Shown: positions 52,720 through 63,813 of the stretch, piece by piece | Layout: each line of letters opens with the position of its first letter | Position numbering within the stretch: the stretch's first letter is position 1 | Source: Leptidea sinapis | Taxonomy: Eukaryota > Arthropoda > Insecta > Lepidoptera > Pieridae | Direction: 5' to 3' | NCBI RefSeq assembly: GCF_905404315.1 | Contig: NC_066270.1 | Span: 10,806,001-10,870,000, forward strand | DNA: 64,000 bases | The notes under the pieces: generated by a model | Databases searched by the model: none | Seen by the model: only the letters and a program-made list of their open reading frames with translations | What the model was told of the DNA's origin: nothing | Made by a program: the position numbers and the translations under genes

Positions 52720-53249
52720 TCCTGTGCGTTAACCAGACGTGGTCACTAACCACCAATTATCCAGTAAATATCGTGTATACAGACGCAAGAATGAAAGGTT
52801 TGCACCATGTACTGTTGTGGAAACAGTATGTTACCAAGGTGGCTCTATCATGATATGGGGCGGCATTACTTACGAAGCACGCACCGACTTGGTTATCTTC
52901 GAAAGAGGTGGAATAAATGCTCAGAGGTATGTAACAGAAGTGTTGGAACCTCATGTAATGCTATTTGCTCCATTTATTGGCGAAGATTTTTTATTAATGC
53001 AGGACAACGCTCGCCCCTACGTTGCTAGAGTTGTTACACATTTGTTAATTTTATCACATTTGTTAATTTTCGGTCAAAGTGTTTTTCAGACTTTTTATAA
53101 ATAAACGTAATAATTAAAAACAATATTATCTTTCATTTTACTTCAATATACCTACGTTATAAAATAACATTCACAAGGAAGGCCACAATTTTTTTTAACC
53201 AAAATCGTAAAAAATCAAGGTGGGCGGTTAATTTTGCCGCTGAGTGTAT
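52720..53249 (+). pseudogene. Tc1-like transposase fragment with right terminal repeat
   Basis: 52739-53104 encodes SIMIWGGITYEARTDLVIFE, NAQRYVTEVLEPHVM and LLMQDNARPYVARVV. The MQDNARPH-x-A motif carries the second catalytic Asp of Tc1-like DDE transposases. The protein is cut soon after and the DPNPIEH-type end is missing. CTTGATTTTT..CACCTTG-inverse and a GGCGGTTAATTTTGCCGCTG end followed by TA at the right suit a Tc1 TIR. Left end lost. Confidence 0.85.
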
Positions 53250-54137
53250 ATTATAATAGCTTCAAAAACAAATTAAGACACGCACAACAGCACAATTTTG
53301 CTATAATTAAAAAAAATCACTGCAGACTTTATATGAGTAAATATATATAGCTACGTTACACAATAGAATGAACTCTATATTATATACTTAATTAGTAAAA
53401 AAACTAAATTTTTTACCCTTTTTTTAAATTTTTAGTGTCTTTTAAATTTAACTATAAGATTTCGTTGCTTTTTATTGTCATATATTAAATGGTAATAATA
53501 TTATAAGCTATCGTTTGTAAAAAGATAAAGGTAGGCCTACGAAAGATTCCGCGTGCCTTATACAATATAGATCCCCTTTTTCACGTTCTTGTGACACACT
53601 GAAATATCGTGAATAAGGTTTGTTAGCTATGAATGACAGATAGACTAAGACCCACTTATCAGTAAACGGGTTAATAATAATAATATATAATCATGAAATT
53701 AATAATAAAAATGAAGACAAAAAAATTTGTACACAAACAAAAATATGATGTTATTATAGTCACAAAAATATTCATAAAATTATGTCAAATTTATATGTGA
53801 CCAAATGGCAAACATTCTGCATCAAACTAAATTAGAATTGGGTACGTAAATCGGATCATAAATCTCAGTGTAATCGATGTGAATATACATAAAAAAAATA
53901 CCAATCGATTTGAGAACCTTGAAGTCGGTTAAAAATTATTTATACTTTTCAGGTCATTATCAGCTTGCGAGATTTTTTTAAGTTATTTAACTATAATGAT
54001 ACATACTTATAGATAACAATTGAAAAACTCGAAATTTTGTTATATCGTATGTGTTTTTTGATATTTTTTTACCAACATGGTTAAAATGAAAGGCCAAAGA
54101 GAACTAAAGTTTCGAAAACATTAAAATTTATAAATGA
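53250..54137. other. Unassigned AT-rich sequence
   Basis: No frame or element end recognised. Confidence 0.4.
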
Positions 54138-54503
54138 CTAGCTGACCCGACAGACGTTGTTCTGTAGATAATAAAAAAAATACTGTTTTATAGGAATTTG
54201 CCAATAATATTTCAAAACATCAAGAATTATTTCGTAAAAAATGCTCCCTGTTGTCATAATGAAATTGTTTCACCTCATACCTGTCAAACTGTGCGTCACT
54301 AAATTCTCTCATAGAAAATATGTCCATACAAAACAAATATTGAAAAAAACAAATAATTATGGGTCCCTAATCGAAATAAAAACTATCGTATCTCTCATCT
54401 TGGACCAAACTGCACTCCATTAAGTGATCCCCATTAAAATCCGTTCATTAGTAGGAGTCCATCGCGGACAAACAACGTGTCACGTAATTTATATATATTA
54501 AGA
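54138..54503 (-). mobile_element. Non-autonomous Helitron (type 1), minus strand
   Basis: CTAG at 54138-54141 preceded by A, and (minus strand) A|TCTTAATATATATAAATTAC at 54503. Both flanks follow the A/T insertion rule. Confidence 0.8.
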
Positions 54504-55162
54504 TGTGTACATGTCAAGATAATTATAAAAAGAATTATAAATATAAGCTCAAAAGTTATATCATAGTATTGTTATTAGCCACTGTAACCGTGTTAAATTA
54601 ACACTAAAGAGAAAGAAATTAATGTCATCGAGTCAAGGACAACATAATGTTAAGAAATATTTAATACGTTGTAAAATTAATTCTTACACATTAATAACCT
54701 AATAAATAACAAATGAATGAATGAATTATAGCACGAAACTCACGGAAATTAATGTTGCTATAATCTATGACTGAGCCATGAAAGACCACAGATAATAGCG
54801 CATAATATAATTTTGCAATTTTAAAGAACCTTCGCGGTAATTTTACTTTTGTATCTGTTTAGTTCTCGCGCGTGTCGGTTGGCGGTATTTTGTGTATAAT
54901 ATTTACAAGTTGCGTGCCATGTATTAAAATATGAATAACATACAAAAATTTTCGTGGTGAGTAAATAATTATATTCACATTATTAATTCAAATAATATTA
55001 AGATTTCATTAACGCGTACAAATATTAAAAAAAAAATGTCAACTTAAGTTTACGAGCGAAATAAGGTTGCTCGAAAAATTATTTTAACTAGATATATTTA
55101 AATATTAATTTGAAATAAGAATTTATTTAATGTTTTTACCAATATGTAATTTTTTTTAAATT
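54504..55162. other. Unassigned AT-rich sequence
   Basis: Nothing recognised. Confidence 0.4.
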
Positions 55163-55295
55163 GATAACCCTCACTTCTGGAATTAATTACACAAATTAAT
55201 TTGAAAACAAAATTTATGAACGATCCGGGACTCGAAACCGCGACTTCTCGCGTTCCGTGTGAGCGCTCTTCCACTGAGCCAACCGTTCGAGTGAC
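55163..55295 (-). mobile_element. SINE-3 (tRNA-like head), minus strand
   Basis: In reverse complement: GGTTGGCTCAGTGGAAGAGC (A-box region), GGTTTCGAGTCCCGG (B-box), then AATTTTGTTTTCAAATTAAT and GTGAGGGTTATCAA. Although the two promoter boxes are good, the acceptor and anticodon arms do not pair properly. Confidence 0.7.
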
Positions 55296-55934
55296 TTAAA
55301 GTTCACAAATCTTGATATTTTATTTTTATTTTATTTATTTATTGGAAAAAAAACAACTTAAGTTATGTTAGTACACATTGTAACATATAATTTATATCAC
55401 AGAAGCCAATTAAGTTTCCAAAAACATACGATTTTGTTATACAATTAAACATAAGGCGAAAAAAGTACACAAAAAAAATTAAACAAAAGTTATCTAATTT
55501 ATCGGTTGGACATATTTTAAGGATGTTTAAGTTATTCTCTATATGTTTTGTTCAAATCTCTGAATTCATATATGTACCATAAATTTATAAAAAAATATTG
55601 AATTACATTCGAACATTATACACATAGTTTATTTTCTATTTTTATCGTTACTTTTATTATGTATGTATGTAGTAAGTAAATAAATTGGTTTTTGGTAAGG
55701 GAAGACCGTAGAATCCAATTACAATGTCTGATAAGTGTATTGTTGATATAAAATAAGTAAAATAAAATGACATCATAATGTAGCTATTCTACTAGTAACT
55801 ATATTTTGTTAATTATTTTAGAGGTATTAGAATTTAAAAAAATCAATCATTATATTCTTTTACTAACGCCTCTCTGTACATATTCCTATATCTGTATAGA
55901 TGTAGTTTTCGCCTAAATTGCCACTACCCTTGTG
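55296..55934. other. Unassigned AT-rich sequence
   Basis: No supported feature. Confidence 0.4.
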
Positions 55935-56052
55935 TTTTTTTATATGAGAGGGGGCAAACGGGCAAGAGGCTCACGGGATGGGGAGAGGTGAAGTAACTGC
56001 TCATGGGCATCCGCAACACCAGGGTTCAAGAGATGTGTTGCCAGCATTTAAA
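55935..56052 (-). mobile_element. LINE-B 3' end, minus strand
   Basis: GAGAGGGGGCAAACGGGCAA, GAAGTAACTGCTCATGGGCA and CAACACCAGGGTTCAAGAGA are the inverse of 52572-52692. Confidence 0.75.
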
Positions 56053-56063
56053 TTGTTTTTATG

Positions 56064-56292
56064 TATGAAAATAAGAGATGAGACGAGCAGTAGGTTCAGC
56101 TGATGGTGATTAATACATCCTGGCCCATTACAACGCAGTGCCGCTCAGAATTCTTGAAAAACCCAAAAAATTGGAGTGGCACTACAATTGCGCACGTCAC
56201 CTTAAGACATATTAAGTGCAATGGGCAGGGCGTATCAATTACCTTCAGCTGAACGTCCTTCTTGTCTCGTTCCTTATTTTCATTAAAAAAAA
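56064..56292. mobile_element. Composite SINE-1 (head-to-head halves)
   Basis: 56064-56215 is the 3' half of SINE-1 in minus orientation, reaching ACCTTAAGACATATTAAG. It then joins AATGGGCAGGGCGTATCAAT..A-run, which is the last part of the same SINE in plus orientation (56216-56292). Confidence 0.75.
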
Positions 56293-56559
56293 TGAAATAT
56301 GCCAGTTTATGAACACACCGTCACTGTTATGATTCTACTTAACTTAGATAATTTATGCGTCTAGATAGAGTCTCTTGCTTTAACAATTGTGGCAACGCAT
56401 GAAAACAGGCCCGGTTTATTACTTTAGTGTGCATAACAGCTACGTCTTACACTCGCGCTACATCAGTCACTTTGTTATAGTGTGCGTGCGTTTGTTTAAA
56501 ATACCGATTGATTGCGGCTATTTTTTGCAAAGACATAAGATGTTAAGTCTCATTTGCCC

Positions 56560-57148
56560 ATGGACATCCGCAACATCAGGTGTATCAAGAAATGCGTGGC
56601 CGGCCTTTAAGTATGCTTATTTCTTGAAGGTCCCTATGTCGTATCTGTTCGAGAAAACCGCAGCCGGTAATTAATTCCACAAAGTGGCTTCCGAGGCAAG
56701 ACACTTCTTGTAAAATGCGCGGTTGTGGAATGCCAGACGTCAACGTGATACGGGTGGTATTTTGCATTTTGACGTAATGTCCGTTGGTGGAATTCGGCCC
56801 ACATTGGAATCAACCCGAACCGCTCCTCTGAGCACTCCCCGTGATAAATGCGGTAGAAGATGCAGAGAGAACCCACATCTCTTCGCAATGCTAAAGAATC
56901 AAGCTGATCGGAGATGACTTGATCGTCAATGATTCGAGCCGCTCTTCGTTGTATGCGGTCAAATGTAAGAAGCTGGTACTAGGGAGCACCCGCCCAGAGG
57001 TGAGAACAGTACTCCATGTGAGGCCAAATTCGGGCGTTATATAGTCGCAGGCGGTGGCTTATAGTGAAGTACTCTCTCGCCTTACTGAGAGCACCAAGCT
57101 TTTTGGAGGCGAGAAACGAAAACTGCGTTTGAAGGTATGGGTGCTGGT
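56560..57148 (-). pseudogene. LINE-B ORF2 C-terminal third
   Basis: Minus strand in order: ASKKLGALSKAREYFT, LYNARIWPHMEYCSHLWAG, FDRIQRRAARIIDDQ, LRRDVGSLCIFYRIYHGEC, SEERFGLIPMWAEFHQRTLR, HPYHVDVWHSTTAHFTRSVL. The frame 56888-56634 is open; others are broken. It is the clearest LINE-B coding copy and is related to, but distinct from, LINE-A. A SINE-1 follows at its 5' side. Confidence 0.85.
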
Positions 57149-57149
57149 G

Positions 57150-57466
57150 CACCAGTTGGAGGCTCCGTTAGCACCGGATGCCGGCTAGATTATGGGTACC
57201 GCAACGGCGCCTATTTCTTCCGTGAGGCAGTAATGTGTAATCATTACTGTGTTTCGGTCAGAAAGGCGACGTAGCTAGTGAAATTACTAGGCAAATGAGA
57301 CTTGACAACGTATGTCTTGAGGTGACGAGCGCAATTTATAGTGCCGCTCAGACTTTTTGAGTTTTTCAAGAATCCTGTCCGGCACTGTATTGTAATGGGC
57401 AGGGCGTATCAATTACCATCTGCTGAACGTCGTACTCGTCTCGTCCCTTATTTTCATTAAAAAAAA
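57150..57466 (+). mobile_element. SINE-1 copy, plus strand
   Basis: ACCAGTTGGAGGCTCCG head, GGCGACGTAGCTAGTGAAAT middle, CATCTGCTGAACGTCGTACT box, A-tail. Complete. Confidence 0.85.
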
Positions 57467-57770
57467 GGATTATTCCAGTTTATTATTATTACTTAACTTA
57501 AATAATTTATGCGTGTTGATAGAGCCTCTTGCTTTAACAACGTTGTGGCAACGCACAGGCCAGGTTTATAAGCTTAGAGTGCATGACAGCTAGGTACGTC
57601 TTACACTCGCGATACATCAGTTTGTTTTAGTGTGCGTGCCTTTGTTTATAAAAGAGACTAGCTGTTTGCCGCTTTTTTAATAATAATATTACTAGGTAAA
57701 AATATGTTTCTAAATTATAATTTTAATAATATGATTATTAATATTATAATTATTAATACATTATATATTA

Positions 57771-58080
57771 CTAGCTGACCCAGCAAACGTTGTATTGCCA
57801 ATATTAAAATCGCGATACAAAAGTAACTGTTGATCGTAGATGGGTGAAAATTTGAAGTTGTATGTATTTTTTAATGCTGATTCATAATCAAACAAATTTA
57901 AAAAAAAAATAAAAAAAATATTGGCGTGGACCATCCTTAACACTTAGGGGGGTGAAAAATAGATGCTGTCCGATTCTCAGATCTACCCAATATGCTCTCA
58001 AAATTTCATGAGAATCGGCCAAGCCGTTTCGAAGGAGTTTAACTACAAAACACCGCGACATGAGAATTTTATATATTAGA
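57771..58080 (-). mobile_element. Non-autonomous Helitron (type 2), minus strand
   Basis: CTAG at 57771-57774 preceded by A; minus-strand start A|TCTAATATATAAAATTCTCA at 58080. Same body as 46058-46373. Confidence 0.85.
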
Positions 58081-58357
58081 TTTACACACAAGACAGGCAG
58101 CAAAGACTGCTCAGTGATTTCTCCACGATACCAGACAATTACATAGTCAAATCAAATTATCACAATAATATAAAATAAAATAATAATAATAGCTCGTTCT
58201 AAGCTGACTCTAAAAAACTGTTTAAGCTAGAGTCGGACTCATACACCAAAGGTTCCGTACAAGATGTAACAGTATGCATTTTACAAAAGATATATTTTAG
58301 GAGCCATTTTGGAATTTGCCGTCCTCGATTTACTTAATGTTGGGCGATATAGACGAC
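58081..58357. other. Unassigned sequence
   Basis: Nothing recognised. Confidence 0.35.
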
Positions 58358-58493
58358 TAATATAGCCCAGTGGATAGTGACCCTGCCTACTGAGCTAGAG
58401 GTCTCGGGTTCGAATCCCGTTAGGTGCAAACATTTATCTGATGAATAGGATTGTTGATAGATTGTTTCCGAGTCATAAATGTTTATATGTATA
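58358..58493 (+). mobile_element. SINE-2, 5' half (split by Helitrons)
   Basis: tRNA-like head with TAGCCCAGTGGATAGTGA and GGGTTCGAATCCCGTTAGG (excellent B-box), then TTTCCGAGTCATAAATG. The 3' half resumes at 59324. Confidence 0.85.
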
Positions 58494-58977
58494 TCTAATA
58501 TATAAAATTCTCGTGTCACGGGACGGAACTCCTCCGAAACGGCTTCACCGATTCTCATGAAATTTTGAGTGCATATTGGGTAGGTCTGAGAATCGGACAA
58601 CATCTATTTTTCATCCCCCCTAAATGTTAAGGGTGGTCCACACGATTTTATTTTTTTATTTTTTTGACATTTTTTTTTATTATTATGATTTGAAGTTGTA
58701 TGTATTTTTTAATGAGTCAGCATTAAAAAATACATACAACTTCAAATTTTCACCCATCTACGATCAACAGTTACTTTTGTATCGCGATTTTAATATTATT
58801 CTGTTCCATCCACCAAACTGATATAGGGTTGCAAGATGGCAATCGAATACAATAATTGTAGTACGATATATTTGGTAGGTCTGAGAATCGGTTGCAACAA
58901 AATTTTAATAATTATTTTTTTTTAATATTATGTTATATGGCAATACGACGTTTGCTGGGTCAGCTAGTCTTAATATA
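58494..58977 (+). mobile_element. Helitron (type 2) inserted in SINE-2
   Basis: A|TCTAATATATAAAATTCTCG start, CAGCTAG end at 58974-58977. It holds an internal inverted stretch (AAGTTGTATGTATTTTTTAA on both strands around 58715) and an extra segment, so it is rearranged relative to the copies at 46.1 and 57.8 kb. Confidence 0.8.
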
Positions 58978-59323
58978 TATAAATTACGTGAAACGTTGTT
59001 TGTCCGCGATGGACTTCTAAATTAATGAACGGATGACGGGATTACTTCATGAAGTGCAGTTTAGTCCAACTTGAGATAGTTTTTATTTCGATTTAGGACC
59101 GATAATTATTTTTATTTTCATTATTTGTTTTGTATGGACATATTTTCTATGAGAGAATTTCGTGACGCACGGTTTGACAGTTCCACTGTGAAACGATTTC
59201 ATTATTACAACAGGGAGCATTTTTGACGAAATAATTCTTGATGTTTTGAAATATTATTGGCAAATTCCTGTAATACAGTATTTTTTTTACTATCTACAGA
59301 ACAGCGTCTGTCGGGTCAGCTAG
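58978..59323 (+). mobile_element. Helitron (type 1) abutting the previous one
   Basis: Begins TCTTAATATATATAAATTAC immediately after the CTAG of the type 2 element and ends GTCAGCTAG at 59323, then T. Confidence 0.85.
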
Positions 59324-59400
59324 TTGTATTATATAACAAAAACACAGGTTATGCCTAGCTTGTGGCAAGATAATTTGTTCAAACGTTTTTCAATATTATT
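59324..59400 (+). mobile_element. SINE-2, 3' half
   Basis: TTGTATTATATAAC, CACAGGTTATGCCTAG, GTGGCAAGATAATTTG and an ATT-repeat tail complete the SINE-2 begun at 58358. Confidence 0.8.
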
Positions 59401-59604
59401 ATTATTATTACTATCAATAGTAGTAATAATAATAATAAAGCCCTTTTATTTCCTTAACTAACAAAATATAAAAAATATAATATTAAAATAAATTTTGCAT
59501 AGTAAATAACTATGAAAACTATCAATAGTGATACTCAGTAAATAAATTCAATAACAATTGTTCATCATAAAGCCTACTACTCGGCTAAGTCTAACAACTT
59601 GACT

Positions 59605-60080
59605 GTTGCTTCTCAATATATTCTTGATATGTTCATAGGCACATCAATGAATTTGTTAGAAACTCTCATAACCATAATGTTAGCACCAGGAACAGATATA
59701 AACTTTTAATACCTACTACTCGGCTAAGTCGAGTTAGTAAGTCTTTTGTATGGCGATGTATATGCTTTTACAACAAGATCCCAGAAAAATTCAAAAGAAT
59801 TGTTAAAAAACGTTTGTGTGGTAAACGTTACTATAACATAAATGACTTTCTTAATGATACCACAGATTGGGAATGGCGTGATCGCCCTCAGGCTATTAAA
59901 TAATAAGTTTAATTGTACAATATTACTTTGTAAACATACTTTTTCGATGAAAAAAAGTAAGCCCGAAAAAGAAAAAAAAAAGAAAAGCCCGCTAAGTTTG
60001 TTGCGCCCATTCTTCTCAGGTCTGAGGCATTGTTTTTGGAATGAGTGGTAGTTTATTTTGAATAAAAATATTTGAGCTTA
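59605..60080 (+). pseudogene. LINE-C ORF2 tail and 3' UTR, plus strand
   Basis: Reads TVASQYILDMFIGTSMNLLE with frame changes, then TRLSRVSKSFVWRCICFYNK, FKRIVKKRLCGKRYYNINDF and FLNDTTDWEWRDRPQ. UTR follows with GCCCGCTAAGTTTGTTGCGC. A short upstream echo of the CTACTCGGCTAAGTCTAAC text marks a small duplication. Confidence 0.75.
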
Positions 60081-60164
60081 CTGACATACTGTTTTCGGAT
60101 GTTTACGGAACCCTTAAAAGTAGTTGGCATACTAAACAAAAACCTACAGTTATTATACTGTAGG

Positions 60165-60612
60165 CTTTTTTTTATGGAATAGGAGGACAAATGAGCTTAC
60201 GGGTCACCTGGTGTTAAGTGATCACCGCCGCCCACATTCTCTTGCAACACCAGAGGAATCACAGGAGCGTTACCGGCCTTAAGGAAGGTGTACGCGGTTT
60301 TTTTGAGGGTACCCATGTCGTATCGTCCCGGAAACACCACACAAGGAAGCTGATTCCACAGTAGTATAGTACGTGGAAGAAAGCTCCTTGAAAACCGCAC
60401 TGTGGAGGACCACCACACATCCAGATGGTGGGGATGATATCCTAACTTGTGGCGTGTCGTGCGAAGGTGGAATTCGGTGGCTCCTGCCACCATCAGGTGA
60501 AACAGCTCTTCGGAACACTCCCCGTGATAAATGCGGTAGAAGACACACAATGAAGCGACGTCTCTACGCAACTTCAAGTGATCCAGCCGTTCACAGAGCT
60601 CTGGGTCCCCTA
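60165..60612 (-). pseudogene. LINE-A ORF2 C-terminal fragment
   Basis: Minus strand: KLRRDVASLCVFYRIYHGEC, SEELFHLMVAGATEFHLRTT, RHKLGYHPHHLDVWWSSTVR and FPGRYDMGTLKKTAYTFL, a frame change, tail and A-run at 60165-60172. Confidence 0.88.
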
Positions 60613-60654
60613 GTAGACAAAACTAGCTAAGCACACATTAGCAAATAGAAATTA

Positions 60655-61222
60655 TCAAATTCAAATATTTTTATTGAAAATAGGATGTGACATCACTTAT
60701 TGAAAGTCAAAAAACTATCACCCATTCTAAAATGAATGCCTCAGACCTGCGAAAAATGAGCGCAACAAACTCAGCAGGCTTTTTCTTTTTCATGGAATAA
60801 ATATGTTTACAAAGTAATATTGTACAATTAAACTTATTATTTAAAAGCCTGAGGGCGGTCACTCCTTTCCCAATCTGTGGTATCATTAAGAAAGTCATTT
60901 ATGTTATAGTAACCTTTACCACACAAACGTTTTTTAACAATTCTTTTGAATAACGTAATACTTTTGTTTTGAACATTTTCTGGGATCTTGTTGTAAAAGC
61001 ATATACATCGCCCCACAAAACACTTACTAACTCGACTTAGGCGAGTAGTAGGCATAATAAGTTTATGTCTGTGCCTGGTGTTAACATTATGGTTATGACA
61101 GTTTCTGGCAAATTCACTTATGTGCCTATGAACATACATTACATTATCAAGAATATATTGAGAAGCAACAGTCAAGATGTTAATTTCTTTGAATTTTGCT
61201 CTCAATGATTCTTTAAAATCAT
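60655..61222 (-). pseudogene. LINE-C ORF2 tail and 3' UTR, minus strand
   Basis: An open frame, 61205-60837: MRAKFKEINILTVASQYILD, NVMYVHRHISEFARNCHNHN, PTTRLSRVSKCFVGRCICFY, NKIPENVQNKSITLFKRIVK and CGKGYYNINDFLNDTTDWE. The cleanest LINE-C tail in the window. Confidence 0.88.
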
Positions 61223-61576
61223 ATCGGGCTGTCGTGTTGTGTATACGCTATTATATTCTTAGTCTATGTTACCGCTTATTTAAATAACAAGTTCGACAAT
61301 ATGACGCTGTCATATCAGCTGCTATACAACTTTCAACGAAACTTGTTCAAAATCCGATAAATCTATGAACAAAGGCTAACATGTCGATTTCATAATAATA
61401 ACATCGATTTAATTGGAAAGGAAACAAGTCTTTACGTAAGCAGACGTTTTATAAAACGCCGTATATTTTCCTCAATACCTACTATTGTTAAGAACAAGGC
61501 TTCAAGAATCATTAATGAAGCCTCATTGTTTCCCACAAAGTAGATACTTGGCTAAGTACACGTCATCTTGTTAATT
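61223..61576. other. Unassigned sequence
   Basis: Nothing recognised. Confidence 0.35.
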
Positions 61577-61580
61577 TTAA

Positions 61581-62019
61581 GGCGAAGAGTAAGCCGAAAA
61601 CATGCAAACATGGTATTTTTAGACAAGTTTTGTGGTGAAAGTATAGCATTTCGAGCTATGAACACTACTTAAACCTGTCACACATATCCTTAAGTCTTAT
61701 TTGTAGGTTGCTAATGCTTGCTGTTGGTTATAGTTAACACTGCCAAGCCTTTTTGAACTACCACTTTTCTTTGAAGTTAAACAAGTTTTTTGGCATGGCG
61801 TGACGCATTTTTTTGGTACTTCTCTCAGAAAAGTTATTCTTATAGCTTATACTTTTTTGTGTAGGTTCATTTATTCAGATTAGTAGTGAATAACGAGGAT
61901 TGTAAGCATATAAACTGTTTTCCAAGCAAGAATTTTGTAAATATTGGCTTTGTTACATAGGTGGCGGGCCAGCAGCCGTGAACTCATATCGCTCAAGGTC
62001 GCTGGCATTAAGAGTCGCC
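61581..62019 (+). mobile_element. TTAA-flanked MITE, copy 3
   Basis: 439 bp, TTAA at 61577-61580 and 62020-62023. Closest in sequence to copy 2. Non-coding. Confidence 0.87.
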
Positions 62020-62023
62020 TTAA

Positions 62024-62631
62024 TATTTATGTCATTAGTTATTTATTTATATTGTTGGAGAATCTACAGCTGAATATTTTACAATAGTCACGTGATAAAA
62101 TAACAAAAAGCCATTTACAGATTCCCACGAGTAGCTATGTAAAATAAAAATCAAAAACAAAGTGAGAGTTACGTATACATATCAAAAGCTTAACACTAAT
62201 GAATTAATTATCTAATCACATATTAACAGCTCGACCACCAAATTGACCAAAGAACTCATTTCCTAATTGACGCTTAATGGAATCAGAGCTGCTACAGAAT
62301 AAGTCAAGATCTAATTCTTTTCATAATTTGTTGAAGTTATTGCTGACGTACGATGAATGAATTTTGACGATAGTTGGTGCTGACGGGGATATAAAGATAG
62401 GAGCATATTTACGAGCTAAAATTATGCTCGAGTTTGTCAGCTTCTCAGTAAACCTGCAGTATAATAACTGTAGGTTCATTCAAATTGTTATTTTTAATGT
62501 GATATCCTTCGTCCCCTCATTCTGCTTCTTCACACGGGCGCTTTCCGCAACTCGACGTCATATGCGCCTATTTTGCGTGCGAGGATGGGAGAGGCTACTC
62601 CAACCAGCCAAGCTCCTCCAAGAAGTCACCC
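62024..62631. other. Unassigned sequence
   Basis: No supported feature; frame 62364-62789 runs across it and into a LINE tail and is not considered a gene. Confidence 0.35.
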
Positions 62632-62665
62632 AACTTCTTTCTTCTTCTTCTTCTCCTTCGTCCCC
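62632..62665. repeat. (TTC)n-rich simple repeat
   Basis: Pyrimidine run of TTC and CTT triplets. Confidence 0.85.
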
Positions 62666-62669
62666 TTCC

Positions 62670-62930
62670 TCGAGATACAAAATTTTCTTCCACATACAAC
62701 CAAGCTGTGAAATGGGCTTTTGTTTGATACGAAACGAGTGCCTTCAAAAAATGCGTGCCTGTGATTCCTCTGGTATTGCAAGAGAATGACAGCGGTGATC
62801 ACGTAGCACCAGGTACTTTCGCTCGTTTGTCCTCCTTTTGAATAAAAAAGAGGAAGCCCGCTGTGTTTCTTACGCCCGTTCTTCTCACGTCTGAGTGGCG
62901 TTTCATATGTGATTTTATGTCAATGCACAA
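62670..62930 (+). mobile_element. LINE-A 3' tail joined to LINE-C UTR fragment
   Basis: GATACAAAATTTTCTTCCAC, then a worn MRACDSSGIARE coding end, GGTGATCACGTAGCACCAGG and TCGCTCGTTTGTCCTCC, followed after the A-run by GAAGCCCGCTGTGTTTCTTA (LINE-C UTR box). Confidence 0.6.
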
Positions 62931-63813
62931 ATGCATATGTATTATTCATATACCAAATTACTAATTAAAATTTATAACTATTATAATTATTAGTTACGAA
63001 ATTTGTAGAAGTTTAATAATTACATAATATTTCGTAAATCTCTGTTCTTGTTAAGAAATAACGTTGTGCAGAGCAGAGTTGTCAAACTTTGCGTCAAAAA
63101 ATTTATTTCATTAGTCACACAAAAATAAAATTTTAGGTTAAAAAATAGTAAGGGTCGTGCGAATCGAAATTAAAACTATCCTATATCTCAAGTTGCTTTA
63201 AACTACACACAGTATGCAAAATCTGATTATAGTTGGTTCAGTAGCTTAAGAGTTCATCGCGGACAGACAACGTGACACGAAATTTTTACATAATATGTAA
63301 AATCTTAGGTCATTTATAATTAATAGACTATAACAGCTGTGAAAACGTCGAAAAAAATTGACATTAGAACTAACCTCTATTTTGAGCAATTCACTAACAC
63401 AAACTGTTATACAAATCGCGATTGTAATACGTAGCTTGTCACGCACCCTTAACTAATATTCCTGTCCTGTTTTTATCTAACGGTTGTCTAAGAGCAAGAG
63501 ACTATCTAGACGAATAAATTATTTAAGGTAAAAATGATAAAGATTTGTGTATATTCAAAGATTTTTGAACAAAAATATTTCAATTTGAAAATTTAAGTTG
63601 AATGCCTAAAGAAAAAATAATTATAGTCTTTCGTAGAAATTTTTTAATGACTATTCAAGATTTAGTTTGATATATTATAAGAGTATATAATTTTTTACTT
63701 ATTATTTATTTACATATGACTTAATAATTAATAACACTGTTTATAGAAAAAATAATAAAATAAAAACTTAAGTAATCTAATAAAATTAATTAATTACAAA
63801 TAGAAAATATAAT
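62931..63813. other. Mostly unassigned sequence
   Basis: About 63083-63290 (minus) is a diverged Helitron type 1 relative: TTCATCGCGGACAGACAACG and ATCGAAATTAAAACTATCCT. The rest is AT-rich. Confidence 0.4.

Noticed and set aside
55220..55295. tRNA gene candidate on the minus strand
   Set aside because: Repeated at 25.8 kb with a shared 3' body, so a SINE; stems imperfect.
58358..58432. tRNA gene candidate with good B-box
   Set aside because: Same SINE-2 family; acceptor stem does not form.
62364..62789. 141-codon frame
   Set aside because: Runs through a TTC simple repeat into a LINE-A tail; composite by chance.
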